From an uncultured Bacteroidales bacterium (lineage in GTDB: Bacteria > Bacteroidota > Bacteroidia > Bacteroidales > UBA932): a DNA stretch of 45,054 nt. The DNA is taken from the NCBI GenBank assembly GCA_944322575.1, contig CALUPK010000015.1, positions 1 through 45,054 on the forward strand, written 5' to 3'. The position numbers and the translations under genes are program-made. The notes below the pieces were generated by a model, which worked only from the letters and a program-made list of their open reading frames with translations, did not search any database and was not told the origin of the DNA. Positions 8,089 to 16,496 of this stretch are shown piece by piece; position 1 is the stretch's first letter, and each line of letters starts with the position of its first letter.

Positions 8089-8615
8089 TTTTCCTTTTCC
8101 ATGCCCGGTTTTTTCCACATCCGGATCATCTTTATGCGGAAATCTTCTTCGGCTATGTACATCAGCAGGACTTTCTCGGCTGGAAGAATCTTCAGGAACT
8201 CATCGAGGTAGAGACGCTGCAGCTCATCGTCTTTCTTGCTGTTGTCCAAGTATTCCATGAGGGCCTTCTTGATCTGAACCTCGGAAGCGGAAGCGCTTTC
8301 GGAGAGCTTTCTCAGGGCATGAAACTCCTCTCTCGATGCCTTGCGGGCCTCGGTGAGGGCTTTCTGATATTCGTTGTACACCGGCCAGAACTTGCCCGCT
8401 TCTTCAGGGGTAAGGTTCATACGGGTGGTGAAAAATGCTATCTTGGCGCTCTCAAGCTGCTCTTTGTTGCTTTTGTGGTCGGGCGGCAGAGGTCTGTCGC
8501 ATACTGCCGGCGCCGGGCTTTCATGAGGAATGGGCCCGTTGGGCTGGGCGCAGAGCGGCAGGGACATTACAGCTGCCCCTGCAAGGGTCAGGATCAAGGT
8601 TTTAGTTCTTCTCAT
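8085..8615 (-). CDS. Periplasmic Spy/CpxP-like protein
   Basis: A 176-residue secreted protein: signal peptide [23 protein letters not shown], then a charged all-helical body with [22 protein letters not shown], resembling the LTPEEAxxFxPVYxE pattern of Bacteroidota proteins related to Spy/CpxP. It follows the putative anti-sigma gene by three bases and overlaps lolD by four. The order sigma factor, anti-sigma, Spy-like protein suggests an envelope-stress unit. Its molecular role (chaperone or sensor) is inferred from family resemblance only. Confidence 0.7.
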   Translation of the reverse strand: MRRTKTLILTLAGAAVMSLPLCAQPNGPIPHESPAPAVCDRPLPPDHKSNKEQLESAKIAFFTTRMNLTPEEAGKFWPVYNEYQKALTEARKASREEFHALRKLSESASASEVQIKKALMEYLDNSKKDDELQRLYLDEFLKILPAEKVLLMYIAEEDFRIKMIRMWKKPGMEKEK

Positions 8616-8618
8616 ATA

Positions 8619-9056
8619 TCAGTAGGTTTGATCATAGGCATGTTCTAAAATATCGTCTTCGGTAAGAGATGCCTCGAGGTCTTCCGCCAGTTCCCCGTCT
8701 ATGGAAACAGTGTTCTCGAGGGAGTATGTAAATGCCTCTTCGATATCTATCTCATCGTAATATGCGTATATAAAGCTGCTTTCCAAATATCCTTCTTCTA
8801 TCATGGCCATGATGGGGTCATCGGTGTCTGCTGGGCCTGTGTACAGCAGACCGGTGACTTTGGATGCTATCCATCCGAATCCGGCGATGACTCCGAACAT
8901 GAGAGCAAGCATAATGGCCGGCTTGACCCGCATGATGAATATGCGGGCGCGGGAGTCCGGCTGATGGATTCTTTCATGCAGCCTGTCCTCGAGTGTCTCG
9001 AAGTAATTCTCCGGGACTGTAAACGGGTTCATATATTCGGTCTTTTTGTCGCTCAT
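8619..9056 (-). CDS. Single-pass membrane protein, putative anti-sigma factor
   Basis: 145 residues: a hydrophilic N-terminal part containing MNPFTVPENYFETLEDRLHERI, one membrane segment at about 45-70 (AIMLALMFGVIAGFGWIAS), then an acidic periplasmic tail. PFxVPxxYFxxL is a motif I associate with Bacteroidota proteins encoded just after ECF sigma genes. Topology and position 32 nt after the sigma gene support an anti-sigma role, but no zinc-binding ZAS motif (HxxxCxxC) is seen, so this remains inference. Confidence 0.6.
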   Translation of the reverse strand: MSDKKTEYMNPFTVPENYFETLEDRLHERIHQPDSRARIFIMRVKPAIMLALMFGVIAGFGWIASKVTGLLYTGPADTDDPIMAMIEEGYLESSFIYAYYDEIDIEEAFTYSLENTVSIDGELAEDLEASLTEDDILEHAYDQTY

Positions 9057-9088
9057 ACGTATGTTAGACAGATAAGGCGCTTATAGGA

Positions 9089-9634
9089 TTAATCCGAGTC
9101 TCCCAAAAAAGTCTGCATCTTTACGTAAGCATGGTGATAAGATGCCTTTACCGATCCTGTGGTCCTTCGCAGTGCCTTGGCTATGTCGTCAAATTTCATA
9201 TCGTCGAAATATCTCATGGTGAAGATGACTTTCTGCTTGGGCGGCAGCTTCTCTATGGCGGTGTAAAGCCTGCGGGTGATGTCGTCACCGTTGAAGTAGG
9301 GGTCGGCGGTGAAGCGTTCCGAGAGTATCTTTTCTTTGCCGGTGAGGGAAAACATGGTTTTCAGCCGTTTGCTCTTGAGATAGTTCAGAGTCTCATTGAC
9401 GGCTATTCTGTAGAGCCAGGTGTAGAGCCGGCAGTCTTCCCTGAAATCGGGGAGGTACTTCCAGGCTTTGATCAGTGTGTTCTGCAGAAGGTCATCGGCC
9501 TCATCGTGGTCGATGACCATCCTGCGGATACACCAATAGAGATCGCGGGAATATTTGCGCACCAAGAGGTTGAAGGCATAGTCCTGCCGTCCTTCCTCTT
9601 TAAATGCTTCCAATATTTCCTTGTCGTCCGTCAT
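9089..9634 (-). CDS. ECF-type RNA polymerase sigma factor
   Basis: 181 residues. Region 2 includes HDEADDLLQNTLIKAWKYLPDFR and YTWLYRIAVNETLNYLKSKR. Region 4 (about 120-178) has IEKLPPKQKVIFTMRYFDDMKFDDIAKALRRTTGSVKASYHHA, with the HTH. Regions 1.1, 3 and any C-terminal extension are absent, as expected for group 4 sigma factors. Its ATG directly follows the TAG stop of the transketolase C subunit (TAGATG), so it can be translated from the transketolase message, and it is followed by the putative anti-sigma gene. Confidence 0.92.
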   Translation of the reverse strand: MTDDKEILEAFKEEGRQDYAFNLLVRKYSRDLYWCIRRMVIDHDEADDLLQNTLIKAWKYLPDFREDCRLYTWLYRIAVNETLNYLKSKRLKTMFSLTGKEKILSERFTADPYFNGDDITRRLYTAIEKLPPKQKVIFTMRYFDDMKFDDIAKALRRTTGSVKASYHHAYVKMQTFLGDSD

Positions 9635-10594
9635 CTATTTTTTCCTGGCTACAGCCTTTAGCGCGGCTGATACGATGTGTTCTGCGTCTAATCCATACTC
9701 TTTCATCAGGGCAGCTGGAGTACCGCTCTGTCCGAAGAGGTCGTCTACGGCTACGAACTCTATAGGGCAGGGCCTGTTGCGGACGATCACACCGGCAATG
9801 AGTTCTCCGAGTCCTCCGGCAATCAGGTGCTCCTCGGCAGTCACCACGGCTCCGGTCTTGGCGGCGGAAGCGAGCACGGCTTCCGTATCTAAAGGCTTGA
9901 TGGTGTGTATGTCAATAACTTCTGCGGAGATTCCCTGTTTTTCCAGCTCCTCGGCTGCAAGGAGGGCCTCCCATACTAAGTGGCCGGTGGCGAAGACCGT
10001 CACATCCTTTCCTTCAACCAGCTTCAGGGCCTTTCCTATCTCGAATACCTGGTCTTCGGGAGTAAAATTGGGTACGGAGGGACGACCGAAGCGGAGGTAT
10101 ACCGGTCCTTCGTATGCGGCTGCCGCGATGGTAGCGGCCTTGGTCTGGTTGTAGTCGCAGGGGTTGATGACGGTCATACGCGGGAGCATCCTCATCATGC
10201 CGATATCCTCCATCACCTGATGTGTGGCGCCGTCCTCACCGAGGGTGATGCCGGCGTGGGAGGCGGCTATCTTGACGTTGGTATTGGCATAGCAGATGCC
10301 CTGACGTACCTGGTCGTAGACGCGGGAGGTCACGAAGTTGGCGAAGGAGCCGGCGAAGGGAATCCTGCCGCTGAGCGACAGTCCGGCGGCCACGTCTATC
10401 ATGTCGGCCTCGGCTATGCCGCACTGGAAGAAGCGGTCGGGGTGCTCCTTGGCGAATGTGTTCATCTTCAGCGAGCCGGTGAGGTCAGCGCAGAGCGCGA
10501 CCACCTTGTCGTTTGTTCTGCCTAATTCCGTGAGTCCTGCACCGAAGCCCGAGCGTGTGTCCTTGTTTCCTGTATTTATGAATTTTTCCATCAT
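9635..10594 (-). CDS. Transketolase, C-terminal subunit
   Basis: The pyrimidine-binding and C-terminal domains of a split thiamine-diphosphate transketolase of the non-oxidative pentose phosphate pathway. Visible are CGIAEADMIDVAAGLSLSG (with the catalytic Glu), SHAGITLGEDGATHQ, the YLRFGRP segment and a C-terminal domain with GHLVWEALLAAEELEKQGI and EEHLIAGGLGELIA. At 319 residues it is the normal length for the half-enzyme. Start is at the first of two consecutive ATGs (10594 or 10591). It follows the N subunit by 18 nt. Confidence 0.92.
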   Translation of the reverse strand: MMEKFINTGNKDTRSGFGAGLTELGRTNDKVVALCADLTGSLKMNTFAKEHPDRFFQCGIAEADMIDVAAGLSLSGRIPFAGSFANFVTSRVYDQVRQGICYANTNVKIAASHAGITLGEDGATHQVMEDIGMMRMLPRMTVINPCDYNQTKAATIAAAAYEGPVYLRFGRPSVPNFTPEDQVFEIGKALKLVEGKDVTVFATGHLVWEALLAAEELEKQGISAEVIDIHTIKPLDTEAVLASAAKTGAVVTAEEHLIAGGLGELIAGVIVRNRPCPIEFVAVDDLFGQSGTPAALMKEYGLDAEHIVSAALKAVARKK

Positions 10595-10612
10595 TGTCCT
10601 GTACCTTTAGAA

Positions 10613-11458
10613 TTAATAATCTCCGAGGGTTTCCCTTACCTGTGCGAGGGCCTTCTCGCAGAGCTCCGGCGAGGGAGCCTTGCCGTGCCATTCGTTGGTG
10701 CCCTCCATGAAGTCCACGCCCTTGCCCATGGCGGTGTGGAAGAGGATCATCACAGGCTTGCCGTGACGGGAGAGGGCCTTTGCCTTGGCAAATGCCTCTA
10801 AGATGGCCTGCATGTCGTGGCCGTCAGCCTGGATGCACTCCCAGCCGAATGCCTTCCATTTGGCTTCGAGGTCTCCGAGTCCGATGACCGAATCCACGGT
10901 GCCGTCGATCTGCTGGTGGTTCCAGTCGGTCATGGCGATGAGATTGTCCACCTTGTGATGGGCGGCGAACATGGCTGCCTCCCAGATCTGGCCTTCCTCG
11001 CTCTCGCCGTCACCGCAGAGGACGTAGACGGTATTGTCCTCGCCGTCGAGCCTCTTGCCGAGAGCTGCGCCGCAGGCTACGGAGAGACCCTGGCCGAGGG
11101 AGCCGGAGGGCATGTAGACGCCGGGGAGGTTGAAGTCGGTGGAGGGATGACCCTGGAGCCTGGATCCGAGATGACGGAAAGTGCCCAGCTCGGAGGTGGG
11201 GAAGTACCCGGTGCGGGCAAGGATGCTGTAGAGCAGGGGAGACATGTGCCCTGTGGAGAGGATGAACATGTCCTGGCCCTTGCCGCTGCGGCTCCAGCCC
11301 TCGGGGGAGTGTTTCATAACGTCTAAATACAGAGCAGTGATGAAGTCAGTACTGCTCATTGAGCCGCCGGGATGTCCGCACCCGGCCTGTGTGACCATTC
11401 TGAGTATGTCCCTGCGGACCTGGGACGCTGTGTCGGTCAGCTTTTGTATGTCAGTCAT
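10613..11458 (-). CDS. Transketolase, N-terminal subunit
   Basis: The thiamine-diphosphate binding half: GHPGGSMSSTDFITALYL near residue 30, SGKGQDMFILSTGHMSPLLYS, the GSLGQGLSVACGAA loop and the metal/TPP motif GDGESEEGQIWEAAMFAAHHKVDNL. It is 281 residues. It forms one enzyme with the C subunit downstream. It is divergent from lepA, with 56 bp between the two ATGs that must hold both promoters. Confidence 0.92.
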   Translation of the reverse strand: MTDIQKLTDTASQVRRDILRMVTQAGCGHPGGSMSSTDFITALYLDVMKHSPEGWSRSGKGQDMFILSTGHMSPLLYSILARTGYFPTSELGTFRHLGSRLQGHPSTDFNLPGVYMPSGSLGQGLSVACGAALGKRLDGEDNTVYVLCGDGESEEGQIWEAAMFAAHHKVDNLIAMTDWNHQQIDGTVDSVIGLGDLEAKWKAFGWECIQADGHDMQAILEAFAKAKALSRHGKPVMILFHTAMGKGVDFMEGTNEWHGKAPSPELCEKALAQVRETLGDY

Positions 11459-11464
11459 ATCAGT

Positions 11465-11495
11465 TTGTGTTTATCCCGCTAAGATAGTATATTTG
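11465..11495 (+). promoter_or_regulatory. lepA promoter: TTG - 20 bp - TATATTTG
   Basis: TTG at 11465-11467, 20-bp spacer, TATATTTG at 11488-11495: a full match to the Bacteroidota consensus, 19 nt before the lepA ATG. Confidence 0.78.
11479..11486 (-). promoter_or_regulatory. Possible -7 box (TATCTTAG) for the transketolase run
   Basis: Minus-strand TATCTTAG differs from TAnnTTTG at one position and lies 20 nt before the ATG at 11458. It sits one base from the lepA -7 box, inside that promoter's spacer. No good TTG is found at the right distance, so this is tentative. Confidence 0.3.
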
Positions 11496-11514
11496 CAGCG
11501 ATTATCTGAAGAAA

Positions 11515-13302
11515 ATGAAAAATATCCGGAATTTCTGCATTATAGCGCACATAGACCACGGCAAGAGTACCCTGGCGGACCGTCTGCTCGAATATACCCA
11601 TACCCTGACCGAGAGGGAGATGGAGGATCAGGTCCTGGACTCCATGGACCTCGAGAGGGAGAAGGGCATCACGATCAAGAGCCATGCGATACAGATGGTG
11701 TACAACTATAAAGGAGAGAAATACATCCTCAACCTCATCGATACTCCGGGCCACGTGGACTTCTCCTACGAGGTGTCCCGCGCCATAGCCTCCTGCGAGG
11801 GAGCGCTGTTGGTGGTGGACGCCACCCAGGGCATACAGGCCCAGACAATATCGAACCTCTACTTAGCCATCAACCATGATCTGGAGATTATCCCGGTGCT
11901 GAACAAGATAGACATGGACGCGGCCATGGTGGACGTGGTCAGCGACCAGATAGTGGACCTGATAGGCTGCGACAGGGAGGACATCCTGCTGTGCAGCGCA
12001 AAGACGGGCGAGGGCGTGCCGGCCATCCTGGATGCGGTGGTAGAGCGTTTCCCCGCTCCCAAGGGCGACCCTGAGGCTCCGCTCCAGGCCCTGATCTTCG
12101 ACTCGGTGTTCAATCCCTTCCGGGGCGTCATCGCCTACTTCAAGGTGGTCAACGGCGTGATACGCAAGGGCGACAAGGTGAAGTTCTTCAACACCGGCAA
12201 GGAATACGAGGCCGACGAGGTGGGCTACCTCCGGCTGCGGATGTGTCCTACGGACGAGGTGACTACCGGCAACGTGGGCTACATCATCTCCGGCATCAAG
12301 ACGGCGGTGGAGGTGAAGGTCGGCGATACCATCACCCATGTGGACCGGCCCTGCTCCGAGTCGATAGCCGGTTTCGAGGAGGTGAAGCCCATGCTTTTCG
12401 CCGGAGTCTATCCGGTCGAGACCGACGAGTACGAGAATCTCCGCGCCTCCCTCGAGAAGCTCCAGCTCAACGACGCCTCCTTAGTCTTTGAGCCCGAGTC
12501 GTCCTTAGCTCTGGGTTTCGGTTTCCGCTGCGGCTTCCTCGGCCTGCTCCATCTCGAGATTATGCAGGAGAGGCTGTACAGGGAATTCGACATGGACGTG
12601 ATCACCACCGTGCCGAACGTGTCCTACAAGGTGTACACGACCCAGGGCGAGGTGGTGGACGTACACAACCCCTCAGGTCTTCCGGCGCCGACATTGATTG
12701 ACTACATCGAGGAACCCTACATCCGGGCCCAGATCATATCCAAGAGCGAGTACTTCGGTCAGATCATGAAGCTCTGCTTAGACAAGCGCGGGGTGCTCAA
12801 GGGACAGCATTTCCTGACCGCCGACCGCGTGGAGCTCACCTACGACATGCCCTTAGCCGAGATAGTCTTCGACTTCTACGACAAGCTCAAGTCCATCTCC
12901 CGCGGCTATGCCTCCTTCGACTACCACATCATCGGCTATCAGAAGGCCGATTTAGTCAAGCTGGACATCCTGCTCAACGGCGAGTCGGTCGACGCCCTGT
13001 CCTCCCTGATACACCGCGAGCGGGCCTACGACTTCGGCCGCCGCATCTGCGAGAAGCTCAAGGAACTGATTCCCCGCCAGCAGTTCGAGATAGCTATACA
13101 GGCCGCCATCGGGGCGAAGATCATTGCCCGCGAGACCGTAAAGGCAGTGCGCAAGGACGTGCTGGCCAAGTGTTACGGCGGTGACATCACCCGTAAGCGC
13201 AAGCTCCTCGAGAAACAGAAGAAGGGCAAGAAGCGCATGCGGCAGATCGGCAACGTGGAGGTGCCCCAGAGCGCCTTCATGGCCGTGCTGAAGCTCGACT
13301 GA
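11515..13302 (+). CDS. lepA: Elongation factor 4 (LepA), ribosome back-translocase GTPase
   Basis: 595 residues with canonical G motifs: [12 protein letters not shown] (P-loop), [12 protein letters not shown] (switch I), [15 protein letters not shown] (switch II with the His that the EF-G paralogue lacks) and [11 protein letters not shown]-like domains II, III and V follow. The LepA-specific C-terminal domain is present ([36 protein letters not shown]). It is preceded by its own promoter and followed by ppk after 65 nt. Confidence 0.97.
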   Translation: MKNIRNFCIIAHIDHGKSTLADRLLEYTHTLTEREMEDQVLDSMDLEREKGITIKSHAIQMVYNYKGEKYILNLIDTPGHVDFSYEVSRAIASCEGALLVVDATQGIQAQTISNLYLAINHDLEIIPVLNKIDMDAAMVDVVSDQIVDLIGCDREDILLCSAKTGEGVPAILDAVVERFPAPKGDPEAPLQALIFDSVFNPFRGVIAYFKVVNGVIRKGDKVKFFNTGKEYEADEVGYLRLRMCPTDEVTTGNVGYIISGIKTAVEVKVGDTITHVDRPCSESIAGFEEVKPMLFAGVYPVETDEYENLRASLEKLQLNDASLVFEPESSLALGFGFRCGFLGLLHLEIMQERLYREFDMDVITTVPNVSYKVYTTQGEVVDVHNPSGLPAPTLIDYIEEPYIRAQIISKSEYFGQIMKLCLDKRGVLKGQHFLTADRVELTYDMPLAEIVFDFYDKLKSISRGYASFDYHIIGYQKADLVKLDILLNGESVDALSSLIHRERAYDFGRRICEKLKELIPRQQFEIAIQAAIGAKIIARETVKAVRKDVLAKCYGGDITRKRKLLEKQKKGKKRMRQIGNVEVPQSAFMAVLKLD

Positions 13303-13367
13303 TTTGTAACATTATTTTAACAATTCATTTTACAATTTATCCCTAACTTGCGGCAAATTTGTCAATT

Positions 13368-15461
13368 ATGGGAAAGAAAAAGACAATGAAGCCGTATCTC
13401 GAGAGGGACATCAGCTGGATGTACTTCAATCGGCGTGTGCTGCAAGAGGCTTGTAAAGAGGAAGTTCCGCTCCTTGAGAGGCTGAATTTCCTAGGGATTT
13501 ACTCCAACAATTTAGATGAGTTTTTCCGCGTCCGCGTAGCCTCCCTGAACAGGGTGGCCGAGTGGGACGGGAAGACCGGGCTGCGCGAGGCCAGGACGGC
13601 GGCCGTGACCGTCAAGCAGATCAACCGTCTCAACAGCAGGTATGCCAAGGATTTCGAGGTGGCGGTAAAGCAGGTCAACGAGGCCCTTGCGGAGCACAAT
13701 ATCTGCATCATCTCCGATGCTCAGGCCGATGAGGAACAGGCCGCCTACATCCGCAACTATTATCAGGAGCATATAGACGGCTACATCGTCCCTATATGGC
13801 TGAGCGCAGTACGGCATCTGGACTATGAGACGGACGAGAAGATATATCTGGCCGTCAAGGCCTGCCGTCTCACCCAGACCGGCAAGACAGCGTACGACTA
13901 CGCCTATTTCAGCCTGCCTGTGGACAGCTGCGGCCGTTTCGTCCGGCTGCCGGACAAGGAGGGCAGGAGCTACATCATGTACATTGACGACGTGGTGCGC
14001 TGCTGTCTGCCCAAGGTCTTCGAAGGCAACGGTTTCATCTCATTCAGTGCCTATTCCTTCAAGTTTACCCGTGATGCGGAGATGGAGATAGACAATGACC
14101 AGCGCAGCGGCATCCTCCAGAAGATATCCAAGGGACTGAAGAGCCGGAAGAAGGGAGAGCCTCTGAGATTTGTCTATGACGGGAATATGCCGGAGGACCT
14201 GCTGCGGCGGGTGCTCGGCAGGCTGGACCTCGGCGAGAGGGATACAGTCCTTCGCGGAGGCCGCTACCAGAACCACAAGGACCTGATGAAGTTCCCCTCT
14301 TTCCCGGGGAGCGCCCTGAAATATCCGCCGATGCCCCCTGTCCGCCGTTCCTCCTTAGACGGTCCGGAGAGCATATTGGAACGCATCCGGAGGCAGGACA
14401 GATTCCTGCACGTGCCTTACCACAGCTTCGACACATTTATCCGGGTGCTGCATGAGGCGGCCACCAGCCGCAATGTCAGCAGCATCAAGATCACATTGTA
14501 CCGCTTAGCCAAGGATTCCAAGGTGGTCCGGGCCCTTATCGCCGCCGCCCGCAACGGCAAGAAGGTAACAGTGGTCATCGAGCTGCTGGCCCGTTTCGAC
14601 GAGGAGTCCAATATGAACTGGTCCCAGAAATTAGAGGATGCAGGGGTGAAGGTAATCTTCGGAGTGGAAGGTCTGAAAGTACATTCGAAGGTCCTGCACA
14701 TCGGCATGAAGAAGGGAGGGGACATAGCCTGCATCAGCACCGGTAACTTCCACGAGGGCAATGCCCGGGCCTACACCGACTGCATCCTGATGACTTCCTC
14801 CCGCAGGATAGTCAAGGAGGTCGCACAGGTCTTCGACTTTATCGAGAAGCCCTATGCTCCGATTCAGTTCAAGGAACTCTTAGTCTCCCCGAATGAGATG
14901 AAGCGCAGGTTCATCTCCCTGATAAACGCTGAGATCCGCAATAGGAAGAACGGCAAGCCGGCCTATATCCGCATGAAGCTCAATCATGTCACGGATCCGG
15001 AGATGGTGGAAAGGATATATGAGGCGGCGTACGCCGGAGTGGGCATAGAGATGTCTGTGCGCGGCAACTGCTCGATAGTTACGGACAGGCTGCCGGAGAA
15101 CTGCCATATCCGTATCAACGGAATTATCGACCGCTATCTGGAACATTCCCGTATCTTCGTGTTCGCGGCAGGAGGGGAGGAGAAGGTGTTCATCGGTTCG
15201 GCTGACTGGATGCCCCGCAACTTAGACAACCGCGTCGAGGTCGTCGTTCCGGTCTATGACCCCACCATCAAGCAGGAAATGAAACGGATAGTGGACTATG
15301 CCCTCCGGGATGTCAGGCAGGGCAGGGCTGTGGACGGCACCGGCGCCAACATTCCATGGACCTGCAACGATCCGCTTGAGACCGGTTCCCAACAGGCTCT
15401 GTACAGGTACTATGAGGAGCTCGAGGCTAAGGAGCGGGAGTATGATGCCGGGATGGCTTAA
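13368..15461 (+). CDS. ppk1: Polyphosphate kinase 1
   Basis: Reversible transfer of the ATP terminal phosphate to polyphosphate. 697 residues from the ATG at 13368; a TTG nine bases upstream is in frame but less likely. Domains in order: N-terminal (YLERDISWMYFNRRVLQEA, SNNLDEFFRVRVAS), head, and two phospholipase-D-like catalytic domains. The autophosphorylated His region KVHSKVLHIG, the STGNFHEGNARAYTD segment and the second catalytic part (HIRINGIIDRYLEHSRIFVF, GSADWMPRNLDNRVEV) are intact. The 65-nt upstream gap is AT-rich and has only a poor -7 box (TAACTTGC), so read-through from lepA is possible. ppx follows after 11 nt. Confidence 0.96.
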   Translation: MGKKKTMKPYLERDISWMYFNRRVLQEACKEEVPLLERLNFLGIYSNNLDEFFRVRVASLNRVAEWDGKTGLREARTAAVTVKQINRLNSRYAKDFEVAVKQVNEALAEHNICIISDAQADEEQAAYIRNYYQEHIDGYIVPIWLSAVRHLDYETDEKIYLAVKACRLTQTGKTAYDYAYFSLPVDSCGRFVRLPDKEGRSYIMYIDDVVRCCLPKVFEGNGFISFSAYSFKFTRDAEMEIDNDQRSGILQKISKGLKSRKKGEPLRFVYDGNMPEDLLRRVLGRLDLGERDTVLRGGRYQNHKDLMKFPSFPGSALKYPPMPPVRRSSLDGPESILERIRRQDRFLHVPYHSFDTFIRVLHEAATSRNVSSIKITLYRLAKDSKVVRALIAAARNGKKVTVVIELLARFDEESNMNWSQKLEDAGVKVIFGVEGLKVHSKVLHIGMKKGGDIACISTGNFHEGNARAYTDCILMTSSRRIVKEVAQVFDFIEKPYAPIQFKELLVSPNEMKRRFISLINAEIRNRKNGKPAYIRMKLNHVTDPEMVERIYEAAYAGVGIEMSVRGNCSIVTDRLPENCHIRINGIIDRYLEHSRIFVFAAGGEEKVFIGSADWMPRNLDNRVEVVVPVYDPTIKQEMKRIVDYALRDVRQGRAVDGTGANIPWTCNDPLETGSQQALYRYYEELEAKEREYDAGMA

Positions 15462-15472
15462 ACAGGAAAATT

Positions 15473-16420
15473 ATGACAGATATGATGAATAACGAAACTG
15501 TAGCGGACTACCGTGACAATGCGGTAACATACGCGGCTATAGACATAGGCTCGAATGCGGTCCGCCTCCTCATCAAGCAGTTAGAGGACGACCATCAGCC
15601 CCGTTTCAGCAAGGTGCTGCTGCTGAGGGTGCCTCTCAGGTTAGGCTTCGATGTGTTCTCCAACGGCGGAAGCATATCCGAGCGCCGACGCAAGGACTTA
15701 GTGCGGCTTATGAAATCCTACAAGCAGCTGATGAAGATTTACAATGTCTCCGATTACCGGGCCTGCGCCACCTCGGCCATGCGCGATGCCGCCAACGGAC
15801 AGGATATTATCAGGGAGGTGCGCAAAAAGACCGGCATAGAGATAGAAATCATCGACGGACAGCAGGAAGCCCGCATGATCTACAACAACCACATCGAGAG
15901 CATGCGCGGCCGGCGCGGCAACTTTATGTACGTGGATGTCGGCGGCGGAAGCACAGAAATCAATCTTATGGCTGACGGTGAGCTGATATGTTCCAAGTCA
16001 TATAATATAGGTACGGTGAGAATGCTCAACGAGGCGGTCACTGAAGGGGAGTGGAGGAGACTCCGGTCCGATATGGAGGATCTGGCTGCGTCGTATCCCG
16101 GTATCAGCATTGTAGGCTCTGGAGGCAACATCAACAAGCTGTACAAGCTCGTGGAGCGTCGCGACAAGCGGTATCCCCGTATGAGCGTCTCGTCTCTTCA
16201 GGCCCTTCACGACCGGCTGAAAGCCCTGAGTGTAAGACAGAGGATGGAAGAGTACGAGCTAAAGGCGGACAGGGCCGATGTCATCGTTCCCGCAGGAGAG
16301 ATATTCCTGACCATAGCCTCCATTACGGGAGCCGCCTACATATACGTGCCCGTCATTGGCCTCTCGGACGGTATCATCGACGGCCTCTATACCAAGCATC
16401 TGGCCGAACTCAGCAAATAA
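15473..16420 (+). CDS. ppx: Exopolyphosphatase, Ppx/GppA family
   Basis: Hydrolyses terminal phosphates of polyphosphate or the pentaphosphate pppGpp. 315 residues covering the two actin-like domains: YAAIDIGSNAVRLLI (first phosphate loop), ACATSAMRDAANG, IDGQQEARMIY and the second loop YVDVGGGSTEINLM. The C-terminal HD-type domain of long Ppx proteins is absent, as in most Bacteroidota copies. It sits 11 nt after ppk1, so synthesis and breakdown of polyphosphate are encoded together. A terminator follows 15 nt after the stop. Confidence 0.94.
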   Translation: MTDMMNNETVADYRDNAVTYAAIDIGSNAVRLLIKQLEDDHQPRFSKVLLLRVPLRLGFDVFSNGGSISERRRKDLVRLMKSYKQLMKIYNVSDYRACATSAMRDAANGQDIIREVRKKTGIEIEIIDGQQEARMIYNNHIESMRGRRGNFMYVDVGGGSTEINLMADGELICSKSYNIGTVRMLNEAVTEGEWRRLRSDMEDLAASYPGISIVGSGGNINKLYKLVERRDKRYPRMSVSSLQALHDRLKALSVRQRMEEYELKADRADVIVPAGEIFLTIASITGAAYIYVPVIGLSDGIIDGLYTKHLAELSK

Positions 16421-16435
16421 TCCTTCCGGTCAGAA

Positions 16436-16478
16436 TAAAAAAAGTTCCGATGGTCTTGAACCACCGGAACTTCTTTTT
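16436..16478. terminator. Bidirectional terminator between ppx and the TPR lipoprotein gene
   Basis: 12-bp stem with one A/C mismatch (16443-16454 with 16460-16471), 5-nt loop, A run before and T run after. It serves the converging transcripts of ppx (+) and the lipoprotein (-). Confidence 0.9.
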
Positions 16479-16496
16479 TACGTCTGCCGCAGATGG

